From Ursus arctos (Eukaryota > Chordata > Mammalia > Carnivora > Ursidae), in contig NC_079873.1 of the NCBI RefSeq assembly GCF_023065955.2, forward strand, positions 100,974,128 to 101,038,127: a stretch of 64,000 bases of DNA, in the 5' to 3' direction. The notes beneath the pieces were generated by a model that had not been told where the DNA came from, made no database searches, and saw only the letters and a list, made by a program, of their open reading frames with translations. Both the position numbers and the translations under genes were made by a program. Positions 24,226 through 34,204 of the stretch are shown here, in pieces. The first letter of the stretch is position 1. The number at the start of each line of letters is the position of its first letter.

Positions 24226-24954
24226 GAGGCTCTGACAGCTAGGATAAACGAGGCAGAAGAGTCAGTGACATAAAAGACAAAATAATGGAAAATAAGGAAG
24301 CTGAGAAAAAGAGAGAAAAACAGCTATTGGATCATGAAGGGAGACCATGAGAAGTCAGCAATACAATAAAGCAAAATAATGTCCAAATAATAGGGGTGCC
24401 AGAAGATGAAGAGAGAGAGTGGAGCAGAAAATTTACTCAAACAAATTATACCTGAGAACTTCCCTAATCTGGAGAAGGAAACAGGCATTCAAGTCCAGGA
24501 GGCACAGAGAACACAATTTTAAAATCAATATAAATAAGTAAACACATCAACATATAATAGTGAAGCTTGCCAATTTCAGAGATGAAGAGAAAATCCTGAA
24601 AGCAGCTTGGAACAAGAGGTCTTTTACCTACAAGGGTAGAAATACAAAGCATAAACCTGGCAGCAAACCTGTCCACAGAGACTTAGCAGGCCAGAGAGGA
24701 CTGGCATGATATATTCAATGTGCTAAACAGGGAAAATATGCAGCCAAGAATACTTTATCCAGCAAGGCTGTCATTCAGAATAAAAGGAGAGATACAGTTT
24801 CCAGGACAAACAAAAAGTAAAGGAATTTGTGAACACTAAGCCACCCCTGCAAGATATATTAAAAGAGATCCTTTGAGTGAAGAGAAAGCTGAAAAGTAAC
24901 AAACCAGAAAGGAACAGAGACAATCTGCAGAAACAGCAACTTTACAGGAAATAC

Positions 24955-25644
24955 AATAGCATTAAATTCATATCTTTCAATGGTGATTCTGAAAGCAAGT
25001 GGACTAAATGCTCCAATCAAAAGACACAGGATATCAGAGTGGATCACAAAACAAGACCCATCATTATGCTGTCTACAAGAGACTCGTTTTAGACCCAAAG
25101 ACACCTCCAGATTGAAAGTGATGGGTGAAGAACAATTTATCATGCTAACGGACATCAAAAGAAAGCTGGAGTAACAATTCTTATATCAGACAAACTAGAC
25201 TCTAAAACAAAAACTGTAATAAGAGTTGAAGAACAACACTGTATCATAATAAAATGGTCTATCCAACAAGAAGATCTAACAATTATAAATATTTATGCCC
25301 CTATTTGGGAGCAGACAATTATATCAACCAATTAAAAAAATTAAAGAAACATGTTAATAATAATACAATAATAGTAGGGGATTTTAACAATCCACTCACA
25401 GCAATCAACAGATCATCTAAGCAGAAGATCAACAAGGAAACAAAGGCTTTGAATGACACACTGGACCAGATGGACTTCACATATATATTCAGAGCATTCC
25501 ATTCTAAAGAAAAAGAATACACATTCTTCTCAAGTGCATTTGAACATTCTCCATAATACATCACATTCTGGGTCACAAATCAGGTATCCACTGGTACCAA
25601 AATATTGAGATTATATGATGTGTATTTTCTGACCACAATACTTT
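24955..25644 (+). pseudogene. L1-B ORF2 relic, endonuclease part
   Basis: Remains of the endonuclease: ISFNGDSE in place of the usual LNVNGLN, then a 'CCLQETRF' block at about 25,070 (the conserved catalytic Glu context), 'IINIYAPIW' near 25,290 and 'VGDFNNPLTAI' near 25,376. The 100-codon stretch 25,254-25,556 covers the last two. The domain is cut at about 25,644 by an antisense L1 and resumes at 29,173. Confidence 0.8.
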
Positions 25645-28053
25645 ATTTTTTATTTTTAAATAATTTTTTATTATGTTATGGTAGTCACTATACAGTATAT
25701 CCTTAGTTTTTGATGTAGTGTTCCATGATTCATTCTTTGCATACAACACCCAGTACTCCATGCAATAGGTGCCCTCCTTAATACGCATTACTGGCCTATC
25801 CCAGTCCCCCACCCCTCTCCCCTCTGAAGTCCTCAGTGTGTTTCCCAGAGTCCATAGTCTCTCATGGTTCATTCCCCCTTCTGTTTATGCCCCCCTCATT
25901 CTTCCCTCCATTCTCCTGCTGATCTTCCTGCTATTTCCTATGTTCCATAAATGAGTGAAACCATATGACAATTGTCTTTCTCTGCTAGACTTATTTCACT
26001 TAGCATAATCTCTTCCAGTCCCGTCCATATTGCTGCAAATGATGGGTAATCATTCCTTCTGATGGCTGAGTAATATTCCATTGTATATATGGACCGCATC
26101 TTCTTAATCCAGTCACCCTAGAAGAGCATCTTTGCTCCTTCCACAATTTAGCTATTGTGGACAATGCTGCTATGAGCACTGGGGTGCTTATGGCCCTTCT
26201 CTTCACTATGTCTGCACCTTTGGGGTAAATACGCAGTAGTGCAATGGCTGGATCATAGGGTAGCCCAGTTTTTAACTTTTTAAGGGACCTCCACACTGTT
26301 TTCAAGAGTGGCTGTACCAATTTGCATTTCCACCAACAATGTAAGAGGGATCCCCTTTCTCCACATCCTCTCCAAAAATTGTCATTTCCTGCCTTGTCAA
26401 TTTTTGCCATTCTACCTGGCATAAGTTGGTATCTCAGTGTGGTTCTGATTTGAATTTCCCTGATGGCTAATGATTTTGAACATTTTTTCATGTGTCTGTT
26501 AGCCATTTGTATGTCTTCATTAGAAAAGTGTCTGTTCATATCTTCTGCCCATTTTATGATTTGTTTATATGTTTCTTGTGTATTGAGTTTGAGAAGTTCT
26601 TTGTAGATCTTGGATACCAGTCTTTTATCTGTAGTGCCAATCACAAATATCTTCTCCTTTTCCATGGGCTGCCTCTTAGTTTTTTGTCTGTTTATTTGGC
26701 TGTGCAGAAGCTTTTTATCTTGATGAAGTCCCACAAGTTCATTTTTTCTTTTGTTTCTCTTGCCTTTGGAGATGTGTCATGAAAAAGTTGCTGTGGACGA
26801 TGTCGTAGAGGTTGCTGCCTATGTTCTCCTCTAGGATTTTAATGGATTCCTGTCTCACATCGAGGTATTTCATCCATTTGGAGTTGATCTTTGTGTATAG
26901 TGTGAGAGAGTGGTCAAATTTCATTCTTTTGCATATAGCTGTCCAATTTTCCCAGCACCATTTATTGAAGATGCTGTCTTTTTCTACTGGATGTTTTTTT
27001 CTGCTTTATCAAAGATTAGTTGCCCAAAGAGCCGAGGGTCCATTTCTGGGTTCTCTATTCTGTTCCATTGATCTATGTGTCTGTTTTTGTGCCAGTACTA
27101 TGTTGTCTTGGCGATCACAGCTTTGTAGTATAGCTTGAAATCTGGCAATGTGATACCCAAAGCTTTGTTTTTCCTTTTCAACAATTCTTTGGTGATTCGG
27201 GGCCTTTTCTTGTTCCATACAAATTGAAGGGCTGTTTGTTCCAGTTCTTTGAAAAATGTCATTGGTATTTTGACAGGGATGGCATGGAAAGTGTGGATTG
27301 CTCTGAGTAGCATAAGATTTTAACTATGTTAATTCTTCCGATCTATGAGCATGGAATAGTTTTCCATCTCTTTGTGTCCTCTTCAATGTCTTTCAAGAGT
27401 GATTTGTAGTTTGTAGAATATAGATCCTTTATGTCTCTGGTTAAGTTAATTCCAACATAACGTATGAGTTTTGGTGCTATTGTAAATGGAATGAATTGCC
27501 TAATTTCTCTTTCTTCAGTCTCATTATTTGTGTATAGAAATGCAACTGATTTCTGAGCATTGATTTTGTATCCCACCACATAACTGAATTGCTCTATAAC
27601 TTCTAGTAGTTTGGGGGTGGATTCTTTTGGGTTTTCCATATAGAGTATCATGTCATCTGCAAAGAGAGAGAGTTTGGATACCTTTTATCCCTTTTTTTTT
27701 TTTTGTCTGAATGCTGTTGCAAGGACTTCTCGTTCTATGTTGAATAATAATGGTGAGAGTGGGCATCCTTGTCATGTTCCTGATCTTAAGGGAAAGGCTT
27801 CCAGCTTTTCCCCATTGAGAATGATATTTGCTGTAGGCTTTTCATAGATGGTTTTTATGAGATTGAGGAATGTGCCCTCTATCCCTACACTCTGAAGGGT
27901 TTTAATCAGGAAAGGATGCTGTATTTTGTCAAATGTTTTTCTGCATCCTATGCATGAGAGGATCATATGACTCCTGACTCTTTTCTTGTTGATATGATGT
28001 ATCACACTGATAGATTTGCGAATGTTGAACCACACTTACATCCCAGGGATGAA
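25645..28053 (-). mobile_element. Nested L1, antisense, in L1-B ORF2
   Basis: The antisense tail (TTTATTTTTAAATAATTTTTT), the full antisense 3' UTR (25,665-25,940) and the antisense ORF2 C-terminus and RT extend to about 28,053, where it stops mid-RT (antisense of 'cctgggatgtaag'). It is a 2.4-kb 5'-truncated copy. Its 5' end abuts a second, oppositely oriented L1. Confidence 0.9.
25940..28053 (-). pseudogene. L1 ORF2 relic on the minus strand (RT to C-terminus)
   Basis: Minus-strand open stretches are 26,000-26,734 (244 codons, from the 'KRQPMEKEKIF' area through [18 protein letters not shown], the cysteine-rich region, to YPKGADIVKRRAIS and beyond), 27,098-27,313, 27,343-27,651 ([17 protein letters not shown]) and 27,772-28,035 (RT palm start). 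The RT catalytic block lies between these frames near 27,650, where a TTTTTTTT run adds a frameshift. It is broken into at least four frames. Confidence 0.85.
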
Positions 28054-28101
28054 CTTGTTGGACTTCATCCAAATAAAAAGCTTCTGCACAGCCAGGGAAA
28101 C

Positions 28102-28104
<3 letters not shown>

Positions 28105-28145
<41 letters not shown>
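28105..28145 (+). repeat. Internal (A)41 homopolymer in ORF2
   Basis: 41 uninterrupted A bases inside the coding part of the L1 fragment. Sister copies have only the short A-rich word CAGTCAGAAAAACTAAG (compare 23,168-23,184). It is not a retrotransposon tail because ORF2 sequence continues on both sides. Confidence 0.95.
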
Positions 28146-28147
<2 letters not shown>

Positions 28148-28154
28148 AAGAGGT

Positions 28155-28880
28155 AGCCCTCGGACTGGGAGAAGATATTTGGGAATGACACTACAGATAA
28201 AAGACTGGTATCCAAGATCTACAAAGAACTTCTCAAACTCAACACACAAGAAACAAATAAACAAATCATAAAATGGGCAGAAGATATGAACAGACACTTT
28301 TCTAATGAAGACATACAAATGGCTAACAGACACATGAAAAAATGTTCAAAATCATTAGCCATCAGGGAATTTCAAATCAAAACCACACTGAGATACCACC
28401 TTATGCCAGTTAGAATGGCAAAAATTGACAAGGCAGGAAACAATTTTTGGAGAGGTTGTGGAGAAAGGGGATCCCTCTTACACTGTTGGTGGGAATGCAA
28501 GTTGGTACAGCCACTCTGGAAAACAGTATGGAGGTCCCCTAAAAAGTTAAAAATTGAGCTACCCTATGATCCAGCCATTGCACTACTGGGTATTTACCCC
28601 AAAGATACAGACGTAGTGAAGAGAAGGGCCACATGCACCCCAATGTTCATAGAAGCATTGTCCACAATAGCTAAATCAAGGAAGGAGCCTAGATACCCTT
28701 CAACAGATTAGTGGATTAAGAGGATGTGGTCCCTATATACAATGGAATATTACTCAGCCTTCAAAAAGAATGATTTCTCAACATTTGCTGCAACATGGAC
28801 AGGACTGGAGGAGATAATGCTAAGCAAAATAAGTCAAGCAGAGAAAGACAATTATCATATGGTTTCACTCATTTATGTAA
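28155..28880 (+). pseudogene. L1 ORF2 C-terminal fragment (sense)
   Basis: A 141-codon open stretch at 28,286-28,711 covers [20 protein letters not shown], then CWE-type cysteine-rich residues ([15 protein letters not shown]) and [16 protein letters not shown]. Missing EN and RT, and with stops on both sides, it cannot function. Confidence 0.85.
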
Positions 28881-29172
28881 CATAAGAAGTAGGAAGATCT
28901 GTAGGAGAAGAAAGGGAAGAAGAAAGGGGAGGTAAACAGAAGGGGGAATGAACCACGATAGACTATGGACTGTGGGAAACAAACTGAGGACTTCGGGGGG
29001 TGGGGAATGGGATAGGTTGGTGACGGGTATTAAGGAGGGCACATATTGCGTGGTGCACTGGGTATTATATGCAAGTAAAGAATCATGGAACTTTACATCA
29101 AAAACTAGGGATGTATTGTATGGTGACTAGCATAATATAATAAAAAATATTATTTAAAAAAAAATAAAAATA

Positions 29173-30928
29173 AAACTTGAAGTCAACCACAAGAAAAAAA
29201 TTGGAAAGAACACAAATACATGAAGGTTAAGAGCATTTCACTCAAGAATGAATGGGTCAAGCAGGAAATGAAAGAAGAATTTAGAAAATACGTGGAAGCA
29301 AATGAAAATGAAAATGCAACAGTTCAGAACCTTTGGGATGCAACAAAGGCAGTCCTAAGAGGGAAGCATATAGCAATACAGGGCTTTCTCAAGAGGCAAG
29401 AAAGGTCTCAAACACACAAACTAACCTTACACCTAAAGGAGCTAGAAAAGAACAGCAAATAAAGGCTAAATCTAGCACGAGGAAGAAATAATAATGATTA
29501 AATCAGAAATCAATGATATAGAAATTTTAAAAAAACCAGTAGAATAGATGAAAGAAAATAGGAGCTGGATTTTTGAAAGAATTAATAAGATTGATAAAGC
29601 CCTAGACAGACTTATCAGAAAGAAAAGAGAAAGGACCCTGACAAATAAAATCATGAATGAAAGGGGAGAGATCACAAAAAATACCAAAGAAATACAAGTA
29701 TAAGAAGATATCATGAGCAAACATATGCCAACAAATTAAGCAATCTGGAAGAAAGAGATGCATTCCTAGAAACAAATATATTAGCAAAACCAAAACAGGA
29801 AGAGATAGAAAACCTGAACAGACCCATAACCAGCAAAGAAATTGGATCAGTAATCAAAAACTCCCAACAAAGAAGAGTTCAGGGCTAGATGACTTCCCAG
29901 GAGAATTCTGCCAAACGTTTAAAGAAGAACTAATACCTATTCTTCTAAAGGTTTTTCAAAAAACAGAAATGGAAAGAAAAATTCTAAACTCATTCTAAGA
30001 GACCAGCACTACCTTGATTCCAAAACCAAAGACCCCCACCATAAAGAAAAATTATAGACTAATATCCCTAATGAACACGGATGCAAAAATTCTTGCTAAG
30101 ATATTAGCTAATAGGATCCAACCGTACATTAAAGGGTTATTCACCAGAAACAAGTGGAATTTATTCCTGGTCTTCAAAGGTAGTTCAATATCCACAAAAT
30201 CAATCATTGTCATAAACCACATTAATAAAAGAAAGGACAGAAAATATATGATCCTCTCAATAGATGCAGAAAAAGCTTTTGACAAAATAAAGCATCGTTC
30301 CTTGATAAAAACTCTCTGCAATATATGGATAGAAGGAACATACCTCAGTATCTTAAAAGCCATATATGAAAAACCCAGAGCGTATATCGTCCTCAATGGG
30401 GAAAAACTGAAAGGTTTTCCCTTAAGTTCAGGAACATGACAGGGATGCCCACTCTCACCACTGTTGTTCAGCATAGTACTGGAAGTTCTGGCCTCAGGAA
30501 TCAGACAACAAAAACAAATAAAATGCATCCAAATTGACAAAAAAGAAATCGAACTTCCACTCTTCATAGACGACTTGATACACTAGGTAGAAAACCTGAA
30601 AGAGTCCACCAAAAAATTACTAGAACTGATACATGAATTCAGCAAATTGGCACATTATAAAATCAATGTCCAGAAATCAGTTGCATTTCAATATCCTAAC
30701 AATGAGGCAGAAGAAAGAGAAAACAGGGAATAGATCCCATTTATAATTGCTTCAAAACCATAAGATACTTAGGAATAAGCCTCACCAAGGAGGTAAAGGA
30801 TCTCTACTCTGAAAACTATAGAACAGTTATAAAATAAAGTAAGGAAGACACAAAGAAATGGAAGAACATTCCATTCTCATGGGCTGGAAGAACAAATATT
30901 GTTAAAACGTCTATGCTACCCAAATATG

Positions 30929-30930
<2 letters not shown>
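29173..30930 (+). pseudogene. L1-B ORF2 relic, RT part
   Basis: It resumes the endonuclease/RT linker ('KNEWVKQEMKEEFRKY' at about 29,245). The RT domain is best seen in the 141-codon stretch 30,014-30,439, with IPKPKTPTIKKNYRLISLMN, NHINKRKDRKYMILSIDAEK and LKGFPLSSGT. A TGA then sits where Arg/Gln is usual before [10 protein letters not shown]. The catalytic FADD appears as FIDD near 30,561-30,572. Coding similarity stops at about 30,930 at a (CA)n tract, so the whole C-terminus is missing. Confidence 0.85.
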
Positions 30931-30934
<4 letters not shown>

Positions 30935-30976
<42 letters not shown>

Positions 30977-31010
30977 TAATATAATATAAATTATATATAT
31001 AATGGAATAT
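30935..31010. repeat. (AC)n then (TA)-rich microsatellite at an L1 deletion junction
   Basis: (AC)19 at 30,935-30,972 is followed by TATTAATATAATATAAATTATATATAT and then the L1 word AATGGAATATTACTCAG. Coding ORF2 lies left of it and terminal ORF2/3' UTR right of it. Confidence 0.95.
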
Positions 31011-31385
31011 TACTCAGGCATCAAAAACTGAAATCTTGCCATTTGCAATGACATGGATGGAACTAGAGGGTATTATGCCAAGTGAAATAAGTCAGAGAAT
31101 GACAAATATCAGATGATTTCACTCATGTGTTTAATTCAAGAAACAAAACAGATAAACATAGGGGAAAGGAAGAAAAAATAAAATAAGATGAAATCAGAGG
31201 GAAACAAACCATAAGAGACTCTGAAGTATAGGATACAAACTGAGGGTTGCTGGAGGGGCAGTGGGTGGAAGGATGGGGTAATTGGGTGATGGGCATTAAG
31301 AAGGACACTTGATGTAATGAGTACTGAGTGTTATATGCAACTGACGAATCACTAAACTCTACCTTAGAAACTAATAAAAAAAATT
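31011..31385 (+). mobile_element. L1-B 3' end (ORF2 last codons and 3' UTR)
   Basis: Landmarks are CAAATATCAGATGATTTCACTC, GAAACAAACCATAAGAGACTC, GGGTGATGGGCATTAAG and GTGTTATATGCAACTGACG, ending with a short A-rich tail at about 31,385. The following sequence is a different, older L1. Confidence 0.88.
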
Positions 31386-32453
31386 CCATAACTGCTTCCA
31401 TTTTGGACAGATGGTCATAGGTACACTTTTACCTGTTCTTCCCTATGGAGAACAACCATAACCCCTAGAAATGGTGCAAGAGACAAACAAAATAAAACTC
31501 TGAAAATGCTAATTAAAGGTAAGATTATTTAGAATCCCATGACTGAGGAATCATCACAGCAGCAGGATGTATTGCATCCATCCACTCAACAGAGGAAAGC
31601 AATTTACACATAATGTTTCTCTCCCCATGACTTAGAAACAGAGAGCAGTTGAGGTAGGCTCATTTATCTACTTGATCTAATGGGAGTGCCTCTGACAGCA
31701 TCAGGCAATACACACCACCAGGAAATGTTATAATTTGGGAGCTCTAATAGAAACAAACAGATAAAAGAAACACTGTTTTTCTTTGAGCCTAAGACTTTTC
31801 TTTTCCATCAAAGAGAATCTGCAGCAGGTGAAGCCAGCAGGGAAGACTGAGCTACAGAAGTTAGCCCAGTTTAGATCTCTTTGTCCTGATGGCCTGAAAT
31901 TCTCTTCTTCCTCCAGAAACATTGCCATTAGTAAGAAGAATCAGAGAAAGGGAACCCACCATAGCAATTTTCCAAGTATGAGAATCCTCTTTTTCTGAAG
32001 GAAATCAAGACTCTTCTCCTAGACCCTGCAGACCACAGTAATGGGTAAAAATGGAAAAATTGATGCAGCCACAAGAAAGTACTTGGTCCTGGAAGTCTCT
32101 TTGTCTCCACTGGCATAAAACTCTCCTCTTCCTCCCTAGATACACCTGGGTGGCAGTCAAAACATAAAAATGACACCCAGCCACAGCAAGCATCCCAGTC
32201 CAGGAAGCCTGCTTGTCCCAAAGATGCCCAAGACTCTCCTCTCCTACCCAGAAGAACTAGGGCAATAGAACTGCATTGGTAAGTGTATCTTACCACATCC
32301 CATCCCCAATTAGAGACACCAAACAAAATAGTCTGTGGAAAGTTCTTCCACCCAACTTAGGTGCATCAAACAAGGACCAGTAGGAGGCCTAGGAGAATCA
32401 GACAAACCAAGCAGGTCAAAATAACACCACAAAGGCTCTAAAAATTGAACATT

Positions 32454-32573
32454 TCCCCCTTCTTTCTCCTAATGTCTTCCATGCTATTCCTTATATTCTA
32501 CAAATAAGTGAAACCATATGATAACTGTCTTTCTCTGCTTGACAAAAATCTTTAAAATAATAAAATAAAAGAT
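32454..32573. mobile_element. Possible chimera: antisense L1 3' UTR scrap joined to a SINE-like tail
   Basis: 32,454-32,543 is antisense L1 3' UTR (TTCTCCTAATGTCTTCCATG, then AGTGAAACCATATGATAAC and TTTCTCTGCTTGAC). Instead of continuing as L1 (TTATTTCACTTAGC), it switches at 32,543/32,544 to AAAAATCTTTAAAATAATAA, which looks like a SINEC 3' tail in sense orientation. It is embedded in the L1-D 5' UTR. No TSD is obvious. Confidence 0.55.
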
Positions 32574-32759
32574 TTAAATAGGACCTAGAGTCTCCAAACA
32601 TGATAGGCATAAGTCTATGATATAATTGTAAATCTCTCAGCAACTAAAAACCAAGAAAACCACAACTTTAATGAGGATAATCAACTGATGTTAATACCAA
32701 AAGGAAACAGATGTTACAATTTTCTGATGAGTGTTTTAAAGGCCATCATAAAATTCTTC

Positions 32760-33780
32760 AACAATTATAAATTCTCTTGCAACAAATGAAAAAAATAGTA
32801 AATCTAAGTAAACAGAAGTTATAACAAGAAAAATGAAGGGAGGGGAACAGAGAGGGAGACAAACCATGAGAGGCTATGGACTCCGGGAAACAAATTGAAG
32901 GTTTTAGAGGGGAGAGGGGTGGGGGGATGGGCTAACCCGGTGATGAGTATTAAGGAGGGCATGTATTGCATGGAGCACTGGGTGTTATACGCAAATACTG
33001 AATCATGGAACACTACACCAAAAGCTAATGATGTACTGTATGGTGACTAACATATCATAATAATAAAAAAAATGATAAAAAAGATACAAAAGGAAATTAT
33101 AGAACTAAGAATGCAATAACTAAAATAAAAAATGTGCTAGATGAGGTCAATAACAGAGTGGAGATGAAATAGGATAGAATCATTGATTTTGAAGACAGAA
33201 AAATAAAATCAACCTCTTCTGAAAAACAGAATATTGAATGGAAAAAATAAAGCCTAGACTTGTGGGACAATAACAATAGAGTCAATATTCATACCATCAG
33301 AGTCCCAGATGAAAAGGAAAGAGACTGAAGCTTAAACACTACTTGAAAAAAATAATAAATGAAAACTTTCCAAATGTGAAAAATCAGTGACCTATAAATG
33401 CAAAAGAATAGCAAATCATAGATTAAGCCCCCCAAAATCTACACTAAATAAAACAGCATAATTAAACTTTTGGAAAGTAAGGACAAAAAAAAAAAAGTCT
33501 TGAAAGCAACCAGAGAAAAATTAGGCATTTCCAATATGGGGATGCCAATTTGAATGACAGTACATTTCTCCTCTGTAACCATGGAGGCCAGAGGAAGTGA
33601 CACGATGATTACTAATTGCTAAAAGGAAAGAATTGTCAACTGTAAGTTTGACATCTGGCAAACTTATCTTTTAGAAATGAGATAAAATAAAAACATTCTC
33701 AAACTAAAAAAAAATTGTGTTTAACAGTTCTACCCATAAATATTGGGTAAAGGAAGTTCTTCAAAACTGAAAAAAATGAT
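32760..33780 (+). pseudogene. L1-D ORF1 relic
   Basis: The order is coiled-coil-like sequence (33,085-33,200, 'gaaattatagaactaagaatgcaataact'), then an RRM-like region ('cataccatcagagtcccagatg', about 33,290), then the C-terminal part with 'tcttgaaagcaaccagagaaaa' (33,499) and 'accatggaggccagagg' (33,578). It is interrupted near 32,836 by an L1 tail and has numerous stops. Confidence 0.65.
32836..33082 (+). mobile_element. Short carnivore L1 3' UTR insertion
   Basis: About 245 bp of pure 3' UTR (GAGACAAACCATGAGAGGC, GGGGGGATGGGCTAACCCGG, ATGATGTACTGTATGGTGAC) with an A-rich tail, inserted in L1-D ORF1. The exact TSD is obscured by A-rich flanks. Confidence 0.88.
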
Positions 33781-34204
33781 AAAAAAATATTGGAGCATCA
33801 GAAAAAAAGAAACAACATAAGAAGCTAAAAAATGTGCACATTACATGGACATTCAGTTTCCTTCTAAATTATATAAATAATATTTAATGATTGAAACACA
33901 AATTATATACTAACCAACTTTCATGGTAATGTTATTTAAAAGTGAGAACAGTAAAGAGACCTAAAAGGAAGTGAGGTTTCCAAATTTGACTCTAGGTGGT
34001 ATAACATTTTTATGAATAGACTTTGATGGATAATATAAGTATATTGTAATATCTACAGCAACCACTAAGAAAACTATACAGTCGCCTCCAAAAATAAATC
34101 CAAATAGCATTCTTAAAATTATATATTAAAATAATCCTCAGGAAAATAAGAATAAAGAAACAGAAGAGAGAATATAAGGAAACAGAGAACAAATAAAATA
34201 AGAA

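Larger units (their letters stand above)
22377..24876 (+). pseudogene. L1-B ORF1 relic, split by a nested L1
   Basis: It starts ATGATGAGGCAG at 22,377. The coiled-coil part runs to about 22,615, is cut by a 1.6-kb L1, and resumes at 24,226 with AGGCTCTGACAGCTAGGATA. The RRM region follows ('aataataggggtgccagaagatg', about 24,387), then the C-terminal domain, whose 'YPARLSFRIK' block is readable near 24,757. A stop lies at about 24,874. Frameshifts and stops (for example near 22,403 and 24,270) make it nonfunctional. Confidence 0.75.
28054..29172 (+). mobile_element. Nested L1, sense, head-to-head with the preceding copy
   Basis: It starts abruptly at TTGTTGGACTTCATCCAAAT (ORF2 C-terminal region) and runs through the ORF2 end near 28,880, the 3' UTR and an A-rich tail ending near 29,172. 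L1-B ORF2 resumes directly with ACTTGAAGTCAACCACAAG. It is 5'-truncated, and no TSD was found for this copy or its antisense partner. Confidence 0.9.
21312..31385 (+). mobile_element. L1-B: carnivore-lineage L1 interrupted by nested L1s
   Basis: Own segments: 5' UTR 21,312-22,376, ORF1 relic 22,377-22,620 plus 24,226-24,876, ORF2 relic 24,955-25,644 plus 29,173-30,930, a (CA)n/(TA)n tract, and a 3' UTR about 31,000-31,385. Removing the nested copies leaves about 4.9 kb. The ORF2 C-terminus (after the RT) is missing and replaced by the microsatellite at 30,935-31,010. It is older than its insertions, but its 5' UTR and 3' UTR are recognisably of the carnivore L1 type. Confidence 0.85.

Noticed and set aside
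27929..28333. 134-codon minus-strand frame crossing the head-to-head junction, with a run of phenylalanines
   Set aside because: It is antisense to the sense L1 fragment, reads through the poly-A run as poly-Phe and crosses an insertion junction. It is an artefact of repeats.
30052..30567. 171-codon minus-strand open frame
   Set aside because: Exact antisense shadow of the L1-B reverse transcriptase region.
31928..32326. 132-codon minus-strand open frame, tryptophan/cysteine-rich
   Set aside because: Antisense of the repeated-motif 5' UTR of the old L1-D. No signal peptide or domain is evident and a similar UTR occurs in L1-F.
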